Source: Candidatus Omnitrophota bacterium (lineage in GTDB: Bacteria > Hinthialibacterota > Hinthialibacteria > JAKQFZ01). Taken from it: DNA of 5,516 nucleotides. Shown piece by piece: positions 1 through 5,516 of the stretch (position 1 is its first letter; each line of letters begins with the position of its first letter). The stretch lies in assembly GCA_029558215.1 (NCBI GenBank), contig JAKQFZ010000498.1:1-5516 (forward strand). The letters are read 5' to 3'. The translations under genes were made by a program, and so were the position numbers. Below the pieces are notes generated by a model. It saw nothing but the letters and a program-made list of their open reading frames with translations, had not been told where the DNA came from and ran no database searches.

Positions 1-665
1 ACATCTCCACGATACCCATTGACCGAGCGGCGAGGGCTGTCGGAGAGATGATGCAGGTCTTTCGAGCGGGCTTGAGCATGGGACAATTGGCAACGTTTGG
101 CCTACCTGGAGAGAAGATCGGTGGATTTACCGTTCCTGACGGCAATATTGCCGTTGGAACGGTCTGCAGCGTCACCATCAATGGCATTTTTCTGTCCGAA
201 GGAATTGCCACGTGTTCCCGTTTTGGAGGGCTCCTGGAAATCGATCAAGGACGTCCGACCCGCTTTACCCAAATCATCCATTATGACGGAACAACACTCG
301 ATCCGCTGGAAATCTTCATCAAGGGTCACATGACCCGCGTTCGGGAAGCCTCTTCTGGTGGCAAGGGCGTGATCGGCGCCAGTTTTCGGGAGATTCCGGC
401 ACCCGCTCTGCCAGCGGTGACAAAACTTGACCGAAGACTCCAGAAGATTGGGCTGGGGGCAGTCCTGTTGGTTGGCAAGCCCAATCAGCCGGTTCTGGAT
501 ATTCCAGTTCAGAACGGCCGCGTCGGAATCGTGGTCATCGGTGGGCTGAATCCCATTGCAGCGGTCGAAGAAGCAGGAATTGAGACCAAAAATATGGCAA
601 TGGCTGTGCTTCATGATTTTGAGAATCTGGTGCCCTGTTCTGATATGCTCAAAATCAAATTCTAG
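1..665 (+). CDS. NrpR/DUF128-domain transcriptional regulator, C-terminal part (5' truncated)
   Basis: The frame read from base 3 is open to the window edge and gives 220 residues ending at TAG 663-665; the true start is upstream, so the ATG at 48 is internal. The sequence matches the NrpR regulatory domain (DUF128) by recognition: VCSVTINGIF (about residues 54-63), YDGTTLDPLEIF (94-105), GASFREIPA (125-133) and VGIVVIGGLNPIAAVEEAGI (174-193), with the usual family ending shortly after. In methanogenic archaea NrpR represses nitrogen-assimilation genes (nif, glnA) and is released by 2-oxoglutarate, which binds this domain type. The N-terminal winged helix that would bind DNA is outside the window, and full proteins may carry one or two of these domains. 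In bacteria the target genes are largely unknown, so nitrogen control here is inference. Nothing visible downstream is a nitrogen gene. The family call is firm; the function is not. Confidence 0.9.
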   Translation, partial: ISTIPIDRAARAVGEMMQVFRAGLSMGQLATFGLPGEKIGGFTVPDGNIAVGTVCSVTINGIFLSEGIATCSRFGGLLEIDQGRPTRFTQIIHYDGTTLDPLEIFIKGHMTRVREASSGGKGVIGASFREIPAPALPAVTKLDRRLQKIGLGAVLLVGKPNQPVLDIPVQNGRVGIVVIGGLNPIAAVEEAGIETKNMAMAVLHDFENLVPCSDMLKIKF

Positions 666-685
666 GCGGTCAATGTTGCCGAGTG

Positions 686-709
686 GTTGGGGCATTTCCG
701 CCCTGCAAC
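686..709 (+). other. GC-rich stem-loop between the NrpR-like gene and the lipoprotein gene
   Basis: GTTGGGGC (686-693) pairs with GCCC (700-703) and CAAC (706-709), giving eight base pairs with a two-base bulge and a six-base loop. It lies 21 bases past the regulator's stop and 59 before the lipoprotein start. No T-run follows, so it is not a canonical intrinsic terminator; it could protect an mRNA end or be chance. I saw no convincing promoter in the rest of the 666-767 gap, so the lipoprotein gene may be co-transcribed with the regulator or use a promoter I cannot recognise. Confidence 0.3.
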
Positions 710-756
710 TCAGCACTTCAGAATCAGAGACGGTACCGCACTGTCAGGCAGTCTAC

Positions 757-765
757 GAGGAGGTG
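757..765 (+). promoter_or_regulatory. Ribosome binding site that fixes the lipoprotein start
   Basis: GAGGAGGTG is a strong Shine-Dalgarno match four bases (counted from AGGAGG) ahead of ATG 768. The spacing is short but workable. It supports ATG 768 over an in-frame upstream TTG at 687, which would add 27 residues in front of an otherwise perfect lipoprotein signal. Confidence 0.8.
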
Positions 766-767
766 TC

Positions 768-2627
768 ATGGGTCGAAGTCGTACGAGTATTGGGATTGTC
801 GCATTTGTGTTGATGCTTGGGTGTGCCTCGTCCGGGGTCAATCAGTCTGATTTTGTCGCCCCATGGGTTTCAGAAGGAGACAAGGCTCTACCCTGGACTA
901 AGGCTGAGTTCAAAAACAATCCAGATAATTTCCAGTTCGTTGTGGTTTCCGATCGAAACGGTGGACACAGGGCACGGATCTTTGAGGACGCCGTGAGCAA
1001 GATCAACATCCTGCAACCGGAGTTTGTTATCTGTGTTGGGGACTTGATCCCGGGATACACCAAGAGCGAGGCAAGAGTCTCCGCCCAACGCAAGGAGTTC
1101 ATCGGAATCGCTGAGAAGCTGGAAATGCCTTTCTTCTATGTTCCCGGCAACCATGACATCACCAATCCCATGATGAGCGAAGACTGGCACAAGCGCTTTG
1201 GGCGCTCCTACTATCATTTCCTGTATAAAGATGTCCTGTTCCTCTGTCTGAACAGTGAGGATCCCCCCGCCGATCATATCAGCCAACAGCAGGTGGAGTA
1301 TGTTGCTCAAGCGCTCAAAGAGAATCGAAATGTGCGCTGGACTTTTGTGTTCATCCACAAACCGCTTTGGGACAGAAAAGGAAACCACAACTGGGACAAG
1401 GTTGAAGCACTCCTTGGCGACCGAAAGCACACGGTCTTCTCCGGCCACACGCACCGTTATCTCATGCGCGAGAGAAACGGTCATGACTATCTCACGCTGG
1501 GAGTCACCGGTGGTGGAAGTGCACTTCGCGGCGTTGAGTACGGTGAATTTGACCACTTTCTGTGGGTGACCATGACAGAGAAGGAACCGAAGATCGCCAA
1601 CTTGATGCTCGAAGGCGTCTGGGACAAGAACACTCTCACAGAAGAGAGAACAACAATGCTTCCTTCGCTGAACCGCAATGAGTTGTTTCACCTGGAACCG
1701 CTCTGGTCGCCTGGAGAAGCCTTCACCCAGGACAAGACGGTTCTTACGATTTCGAATCCGTTTGATCATCGCCTGTCTGTTCGGATGAATCTGGCGGAAC
1801 ATCCAAGCATTGTGTCCGAAACCAAGGAACTTGCAGTCACGATACCACCAAAGGAAGTCAAAGAAATCCCGATCATCTTCAAGGCATCTCAGCCGCCGGA
1901 TTTCTTCAATACTCCGAAGGTTCTGCTGAGTTGGACAGGAGCATTTCATTTTGAGGGAAAGCGTGAGCTGAAGGGACAGGGAAAGTTGCCTCTATTCCTT
2001 GATACGATATACAAGATTCCGGTGCGCAAAGTACCGGTCACCGTGGACGGCATTCTAGATGAGTGGAACAGCCTTCCTTTCATCTGCGACAACCCGCTCG
2101 AATTCGCATTGAGAGCACAGGAATGGAAAGGGGCTGCGGATAGCAGTTTCCGGTTCACGGTGGAGCGTGATCTGTACCACCTCTATGTTGCCGTGCATAT
2201 CTTTGATGAGTCACTTGGGTTGGCGCCAGGAAAACTCCCCTGGGAACAGGATGGCGTCGAAATTCGAATTGATGCCAGAGCCGATCCCGAACGCTCCGAA
2301 GGTATCGGCGAGAACCAGTTGGTTGATTTCCTTCTCTTTGCCATGAGTCCAACAGCGCCAGATCAGTCTCCCCTGATCGCCTTTGAAGACCAAATCCCCG
2401 AGGGCATGAAATACGCCTGTGCTCCCACATCGGATGGTTTCAGCGCGGAAGTCGCCGTTCCGATTTCCTATCTGAATGAAAAGCAGAACGGCTCCTGGGA
2501 GCAAGTCCGAATCAACATTGCCGTGACAGATTTCGATGACGAGCTGGCAACAGGCTCACAGATCTGGTGGCGTCCCGATTGGCGGAAAGCCCGTAACTAC
2601 AAGGGATCCGGGACGTTTGAGAAATAG
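768..2627 (+). CDS. Lipoprotein: calcineurin-like metallophosphoesterase with C-terminal CBM9-like domain
   Basis: This is a 619-residue envelope protein. Residues 1-19 form a lipoprotein signal: basic start (MGRSR), hydrophobic core and lipobox LMLGC with Cys19 as the lipid-anchored residue. Residues about 55-285 are a calcineurin-like metallophosphoesterase with SDRNGGH (61-67), GDLI (91-94), GNHD (127-130), the IHKP histidine (His197) and GHTH (226-229). The first motif is D-x-N, not the usual D-x-H, with His67 a few residues on. Residues about 300-410 look like a beta-rich, Ig-like linker. Residues about 422-619 resemble a CBM9/DOMON-like domain, starting VTVDGILDEW and continuing with a DLYHLYVAVHIFD strand and a DGVEIRIDA strand. 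The family hydrolyses phosphomono- or diesters using two metal ions; the substrate cannot be told from sequence. The CBM9-like part may bind glycans or only act as a structural module, so a role at the cell surface on a sugar- or lipid-linked phosphate is inference. A cluster of divergent long frames on the opposite strand is shadow. Confidence 0.88.
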   Translation: MGRSRTSIGIVAFVLMLGCASSGVNQSDFVAPWVSEGDKALPWTKAEFKNNPDNFQFVVVSDRNGGHRARIFEDAVSKINILQPEFVICVGDLIPGYTKSEARVSAQRKEFIGIAEKLEMPFFYVPGNHDITNPMMSEDWHKRFGRSYYHFLYKDVLFLCLNSEDPPADHISQQQVEYVAQALKENRNVRWTFVFIHKPLWDRKGNHNWDKVEALLGDRKHTVFSGHTHRYLMRERNGHDYLTLGVTGGGSALRGVEYGEFDHFLWVTMTEKEPKIANLMLEGVWDKNTLTEERTTMLPSLNRNELFHLEPLWSPGEAFTQDKTVLTISNPFDHRLSVRMNLAEHPSIVSETKELAVTIPPKEVKEIPIIFKASQPPDFFNTPKVLLSWTGAFHFEGKRELKGQGKLPLFLDTIYKIPVRKVPVTVDGILDEWNSLPFICDNPLEFALRAQEWKGAADSSFRFTVERDLYHLYVAVHIFDESLGLAPGKLPWEQDGVEIRIDARADPERSEGIGENQLVDFLLFAMSPTAPDQSPLIAFEDQIPEGMKYACAPTSDGFSAEVAVPISYLNEKQNGSWEQVRINIAVTDFDDELATGSQIWWRPDWRKARNYKGSGTFEK

Positions 2628-2641
2628 ATTTGAAAAGTGGT

Positions 2642-2725
2642 GTATGCATACTTTCGCTTGGTATAGGTTAGCCCGTTCGGAACCTTCTCACGTTTTGTCG
2701 GAATGTGCTATACTCATTTGGGTAT
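2642..2725 (+). promoter_or_regulatory. Cluster of GTAT/ATAC half-sites, candidate operator of the toxin-antitoxin pair
   Basis: The perfect palindrome GTATGCATAC lies at 2642-2651. Further copies of the same half-site are GTAT at 2661-2664, ATAC at 2710-2713 (inside the -10 element) and GTAT at 2722-2725 (near the expected transcription start). The last two form an inverted repeat with an eight-base spacer across the promoter. Antitoxins of the Phd/YefM type usually bind short palindromes at their own promoter, with the toxin as co-repressor, so an autoregulatory operator is plausible. No binding has been shown, and short AT-rich motifs can cluster by chance. Confidence 0.45.
2685..2714 (+). 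promoter_or_regulatory. Promoter of the antitoxin-toxin operon (extended -10)
   Basis: TGCTATACT (2706-2714) is an extended -10 element with hexamer TATACT. A weak -35, TTCTCA (2685-2690), four of six matches to TTGACA, lies 18 bases upstream. Transcription would begin near 2721, leaving a leader of roughly 24 bases that is mostly the ribosome binding site. The promoter sits in the only sizeable gap before the module and explains its expression independently of the lipoprotein gene. Confidence 0.6.
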
Positions 2726-2728
2726 TTC

Positions 2729-2738
2729 AAGGAGGTGA
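2729..2738 (+). promoter_or_regulatory. Perfect Shine-Dalgarno site for the antitoxin
   Basis: AAGGAGGTGA is fully complementary to the usual 3' end of 16S rRNA. It stands six bases ahead of GTG 2745 and decides that non-ATG start. It is stronger than the GGGAAGGGA site available to the toxin, which fits the need for more antitoxin than toxin. Confidence 0.85.
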
Positions 2739-2744
2739 CTTGCT

Positions 2745-3014
2745 GTGAAACTCTGTTCAATCAAAAGCGCACCCGAACAGATTCGTACCCTTGTTGAGTT
2801 GGTAACCACGGGCGAAGAAGTGCTGCTCACCAATGACGATGGCCCAATCGCTCGAATCGTTCCCATTGCTGGACACGGACAGAATATCTCAAAAGGAACG
2901 AACCTCGTGGAGATATTCAAGCAGATTCGCGCTCTGGGGGGAGTCAGCATTGAAGATCCCGTCGCTTGGCAAAAGGAGACTCGCCAAGACCGGTCACTCC
3001 CGGGAAGGGACTAA
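2745..3014 (+). CDS. Phd/YefM-family antitoxin of a VapBC-type module
   Basis: This is an 89-residue protein starting at GTG, placed by the Shine-Dalgarno site just upstream. The N-terminal part (about residues 1-42) has the Phd/YefM pattern: a short strand, a helix around SAPEQIRTLVELV, then GEEVLLTNDDGPIARIVPI, the hallmark 'GEE...G.P.AR.VP' hairpin of this DNA-binding fold. The C-terminal tail has AWQKETRQDRSLPGRD (74-89), a motif repeatedly seen at the end of antitoxins paired with PIN-domain toxins; it is expected to wrap around the toxin and block its active site. The stop codon is two bases before the toxin ATG, so the two are surely co-transcribed and probably translationally coupled. 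It is expected to bind the half-site cluster upstream and repress its own operon. The family is often labelled VapB, but the fold here is Phd/YefM, not the AbrB-type VapB. Confidence 0.9.
   Translation: MKLCSIKSAPEQIRTLVELVTTGEEVLLTNDDGPIARIVPIAGHGQNISKGTNLVEIFKQIRALGGVSIEDPVAWQKETRQDRSLPGRD
3002..3010 (+). promoter_or_regulatory. Ribosome binding site of the toxin, inside the antitoxin end
   Basis: GGGAAGGGA overlaps the last antitoxin codons, six bases ahead of ATG 3017. It is an imperfect purine-rich site. This supports ATG 3017 over the in-frame ATG at 2966, which lies deep within the antitoxin and would add 17 residues ahead of the conserved PIN start. Confidence 0.55.
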
Positions 3015-3016
3015 TC

Positions 3017-3382
3017 ATGCTTCTGGACAGCAATATCATCATCTACGCTTCCAAAGAGGAGAACTCGCACCTTGATTCCTTCCTGCAGCACGGTGATTTC
3101 TGCGTCTCTGTGATAAGCCGGATCGAGGTTTTGGGATATCACAAACTTTCCGTCAGAGAAGTCCTCTGGCTTGAGAGTCTCTTCGACAGTCTGTCCTGTC
3201 TACCACTCGATGAACCGGTTGCCGGCCTCGCCATTCTCCTTCGCCAGAAACAGAAGATCTCTTTGGCTGATGCGATCATTGCCGCAACAGCACTTCATCA
3301 CAATCTCCCTCTCGTCACCCGGAATATCGCTGATTTTCAGAGCATTCCGAATCTGCAGCTGATAGACCCATTCAAGCAGTAG
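3017..3382 (+). CDS. vapC: PIN-domain toxin, VapC type
   Basis: This is a 121-residue protein made of a single PIN domain, a normal length for VapC. It opens with MLLDSNIIIY, in which Asp4 is the first catalytic acid. The others are Glu37 (SVISRIEVLG), Asp85 (SLADAIIAA) and Asp106 (TRNIADF), with the conserved TRN at 101-103; the metal-binding set appears intact. VapC toxins are magnesium-dependent ribonucleases that cut specific RNAs such as initiator tRNA or the sarcin-ricin loop of 23S rRNA; the target here cannot be read from sequence. The gene follows its antitoxin by two bases and ends just before the convergent gap. No frameshift or missing residue is seen, so toxin activity held in check by the antitoxin is the expected state. 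Confidence 0.92.
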   Translation: MLLDSNIIIYASKEENSHLDSFLQHGDFCVSVISRIEVLGYHKLSVREVLWLESLFDSLSCLPLDEPVAGLAILLRQKQKISLADAIIAATALHHNLPLVTRNIADFQSIPNLQLIDPFKQ

Positions 3383-3406
3383 ACTGGTTCGTTTGGAGGC
3401 CGTTGA

Positions 3407-3451
3407 CCCCAAATCTGAGCTGGGGCGGCGCATAGAGACAAACTCGTCTCT
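3407..3451. terminator. Two short stem-loops in the convergent gap, possible weak terminator region
   Basis: CCCCA (3407-3411) pairs with TGGGG (3421-3425) across a nine-base loop, and AGAGAC (3434-3439) pairs with GTCTCT (3446-3451) across a six-base loop. They lie between the toxin stop (3382) and the stop of the minus-strand gene (3492), where both transcripts must end. Neither has a T-run on either strand, so intrinsic termination is doubtful; Rho-dependent ending or simple chance are alternatives. I see nothing else in the 109-base gap. Confidence 0.3.
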
Positions 3452-3491
3452 GGCATCGAGACATCAGACCGTGCAGAAGCGGGTCGCACCG

Positions 3492-5516
3492 TTACTCCAT
3501 CTGCTCCCAGTACCGCACTGCCGTGCTGGGTTCGGAAATGCCGATCTGAGAAATCTTTGGTTGAGAGACGTTTCCAACCGCGTCGGTGGCATACACGGCA
3601 ATAACGTAGGTTCCCGCTTTGGTGAGCACATCCGAGTCAAGCCAGGTCCGGTACTTCCGACTGCCGGAAACACCATCCCAGTCCAGACACGTTGTTGCCG
3701 AGTTGCCATCCGGCTTGATGATCAGAGCAGAAACCTGATTCAGCGCTGAGTCGTCACAGGCAAACGCGAAAATCTCAACCGGACACTCACTGCGACCCAC
3801 CACCATCGGCTCAAACACGCCCTCAATGTCAGGCGGCAGCATATCCGCTGCATCCTTCGGAAGCCCGTGATAGAGCAGATCCGGCTCCACATCCTCTCCA
3901 ACAAACGCCTGCGGGAGTGAGAGCCCGTAGTAGCAGCCATAGGTGAGGACGTTTTTCGTCATCTCGACGCACTGCAACATCGGCAGGTTCTTTCGGGTGT
4001 ACGTGGCATACCCATTGAGAAATGACAGGGCACCATCGCACAGGAATGAGGCATTGGAGTCCGGAGCGCTGGAGACGACCACTCGATTCCTGTCCTTCAA
4101 TGCCTCGCAAAACGCTCTGGAGTTCGATGCCTCGACGAGAATTCGAATATCCCGACTCGATCCGAATTTGGCATCCAACCAAGTGTCCAGCTGACTTGCT
4201 GTCAGCGTCGAATTATCAGGCATCAGAAGGCTGGTGCCACTGCCCAACTTACCGACGAGGAACAGCGTCACCGGTGCTGTTGATCCCGCATAGGCAACAA
4301 CAGCATCCAGCGCTGTCTCAACCGATGATGCAGAACTGGCGACCAGATCCACGTCATTGCCCGAATCCCCGTCAATGTCATGGAAACTTCGGTTGGTCAT
4401 GTACTCCAGTCGCGCATGGCTGAAGCGTCTCTCCTTGAATGCAAGATACGACTCACCCACCAGGAAATCCCGAACTGCCGACGTCATCGGTGCGGGCAGC
4501 GCCGTTGAAAGATCCTGCGCTCCGGCGATGAACACCGTCACTCCAGGGTCATATCCGAAGTATGTTCCGCCCGCTCCAGGAAGACCTCCTGAAGGGATGA
4601 CCGGAATCAACAAGACCGGGCTTTCCGCTCCCTCAACATGAGGCGGATAGCCTGCCCAGACCGCTTTCATCTTCAGTCGGCTCACACTTGGAATGGTCAA
4701 TGACATGGAATAGGCACCGTTGACGATGGGCGACTGCACCGTCCAGCCCAGGGGAACACCATCACCCCAGAGAACCACTTCAGCGGTTGCAGCGCCGTTC
4801 GGTGGAGATGGAAGCATTCGGCCACTCAGTTGAATGACATCATTGACATGGAACGGTTCATCGCTTGTCACTTTTAGCGACATCTTGGACTGTCTTGGCA
4901 TCACCGCCAACATGAGCGGCTCACTTGCGGATCCCGACAGACTGCCGTTGCCCGACCAACTCGCTGTGATCTCATACCAGCCCGAAGCAGGAGGTTTGTA
5001 AAGATACGTAAACACGCCACTGGCATGCGTGGTGACACCCACGTACTGGTCAATGCCACCCTCGGCGTTCCCAAAGTGCAGCGTAACGTAAGCGCCCCCA
5101 ACTTTGGGGATGATTCGACCTTTGATCAGCACCGCTTCTCCAAGGCGAATCTGACTCCGTGCCGAAGACAGGACAATACTGGACTGTCCAACTGTCGGAC
5201 GCACGATCTCATAGATCACCTGCACTTCATCAAATGCCGGACTCACCGATGCCTCAGCCCGAACGGTCAGTGTCTTTGTGGCTGAGCCGCTGAAATCAGG
5301 TGCGACAGCCAGTTCCACCGAACATGGCGGTTTCTGACCATTGCCGATGAACCAATGCGCTTCACTTGCGCCAACCAGACTCAGCGTCACCGACTCGTCC
5401 AGGCCATTGATTGGCAAAACCATCAACTGAAATCGGGCGATCTCACCGTCCGTCACCTGAACAAGCGGATTGAGCGCCTGTAGATCAAGCGCCGGAACTT
5501 GTGGCGGCAGTGCAAT
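3492..5516 (-). CDS. Ig-repeat protein with C13/caspase-like domain that lacks the catalytic dyad (5' truncated)
   Basis: 674 residues are visible; the frame is open through 5516, so the GTG at 5456 is not the start, and any signal peptide is off-window. Numbering from the window edge, residues about 18-105, 107-205 and 210-307 are three beta-sandwich, Ig/Fn3-like domains (LMVLPINGLDESVTLSL; LGEAVLIKGRI; VNDVIQLSGRM). Residues about 325-555 follow the layout of bacterial C13 (legumain)/caspase-like domains: VTVFIAG strand, acidic loop HDIDGDSGNDVD (379-390), LFLVG strand (398-402), LTASQLDTWLD (418-428) and ILVEASNSRAF (459-469). Where active relatives have His ('DHGG') this protein has GKLG (Lys423), and where they have Cys ('DAC.SG') it has EAS (Ser464). 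About residues 575-660 form a further Ig-like domain (AGTYVIAVYATDAVGNVS). No C-terminal anchor or sorting signal is seen; the protein ends RYWEQME. Likely exported or surface-bound, with a binding or scaffold role; function unknown. The dyad loss rests on my alignment from memory. Confidence 0.8.
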   Translation of the reverse strand: MALPPQVPALDLQALNPLVQVTDGEIARFQLMVLPINGLDESVTLSLVGASEAHWFIGNGQKPPCSVELAVAPDFSGSATKTLTVRAEASVSPAFDEVQVIYEIVRPTVGQSSIVLSSARSQIRLGEAVLIKGRIIPKVGGAYVTLHFGNAEGGIDQYVGVTTHASGVFTYLYKPPASGWYEITASWSGNGSLSGSASEPLMLAVMPRQSKMSLKVTSDEPFHVNDVIQLSGRMLPSPPNGAATAEVVLWGDGVPLGWTVQSPIVNGAYSMSLTIPSVSRLKMKAVWAGYPPHVEGAESPVLLIPVIPSGGLPGAGGTYFGYDPGVTVFIAGAQDLSTALPAPMTSAVRDFLVGESYLAFKERRFSHARLEYMTNRSFHDIDGDSGNDVDLVASSASSVETALDAVVAYAGSTAPVTLFLVGKLGSGTSLLMPDNSTLTASQLDTWLDAKFGSSRDIRILVEASNSRAFCEALKDRNRVVVSSAPDSNASFLCDGALSFLNGYATYTRKNLPMLQCVEMTKNVLTYGCYYGLSLPQAFVGEDVEPDLLYHGLPKDAADMLPPDIEGVFEPMVVGRSECPVEIFAFACDDSALNQVSALIIKPDGNSATTCLDWDGVSGSRKYRTWLDSDVLTKAGTYVIAVYATDAVGNVSQPKISQIGISEPSTAVRYWEQME

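Noticed and set aside
48..50. ATG 48 as the start of the NrpR-like gene
   Set aside because: The frame continues open to the window edge with family-like residues (IPIDRAARAVGE), and an NrpR protein needs an N-terminal DNA-binding part.
687..767. Upstream TTG start extending the lipoprotein by 27 residues
   Set aside because: It would bury the signal peptide, and the strong Shine-Dalgarno site at 757-765 serves ATG 768.
888..1949. A 353-codon open frame on the minus strand, antisense to the lipoprotein gene
   Set aside because: It overlaps a gene with clear family motifs, its translation shows no recognisable domain, and it has the look of a mirror frame created by the codon pattern of the real gene.
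2632..2655. Imperfect hairpin after the lipoprotein gene as an intrinsic terminator
   Set aside because: Pairing is broken by mismatches and no T-run follows; the GTATGCATAC core is better explained as a palindromic protein-binding site.
2966..3016. Upstream ATG start for the PIN-domain toxin inside the antitoxin
   Set aside because: PIN domains of this family begin right at the MLLDSN strand, and ATG 3017 has a purine-rich site and the usual two-base gap.
3393..3749. A 118-codon plus-strand frame past the toxin gene
   Set aside because: Most of it lies antisense to the Ig/caspase-like gene, it has no recognisable domain and no ribosome binding site that I can see.
1..5516. CRISPR array, insertion sequence, tRNA or rRNA
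   Set aside because: No regularly spaced direct repeats, transposase motifs with terminal inverted repeats, or RNA-gene signatures were seen on either strand.

Overview
The window looks like chromosomal DNA of a bacterium. It has strong Shine-Dalgarno sites, including a ten-base perfect match at the antitoxin, and it carries a lipoprotein signal peptide and a VapBC-type toxin-antitoxin pair. G+C is near half to slightly above by eye. The mix of an NrpR-domain protein (best known from methanogenic archaea but also found in some bacteria), a lipoprotein phosphoesterase with a CBM9-like domain and a large Ig-repeat surface protein suggests a PVC-type or deep-branching, mostly uncultivated lineage. 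That placement is inference only.

Layout. On the + strand, bases 1-665 hold the C-terminal 220 residues of an NrpR/DUF128-domain regulator whose start lies outside the window. After a 102-base gap with one GC-rich hairpin comes a 619-residue lipoprotein (768-2627): a calcineurin-like metallophosphoesterase, a beta-rich linker and a C-terminal CBM9/DOMON-like domain. A 117-base intergenic region holds a good extended -10 promoter and a cluster of GTAT/ATAC half-sites. It leads into a compact two-gene module: a Phd/YefM-type antitoxin (2745-3014) and a PIN-domain VapC-type toxin (3017-3382).

After a 109-base convergent gap with two short stem-loops, the rest of the window is one long minus-strand gene (3492 to beyond 5516). 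It encodes at least 674 residues: three Ig/Fn3-like beta domains, a C13/caspase-like domain and a C-terminal Ig-like domain.

The genes do not form one obvious pathway. Antitoxin and toxin clearly work together, with the antitoxin expected to bind the toxin and repress the shared promoter. The phosphoesterase and the Ig/caspase-like protein are probably both envelope or exported proteins. The most notable observation is that the caspase-like domain keeps the fold signature of C13-type bacterial proteins but appears to lack both catalytic positions: Lys where His is expected and Ser where Cys is expected. That makes it a candidate pseudo-protease. I see no rRNA, tRNA, CRISPR array or insertion sequence, and no convincing new multi-gene system.
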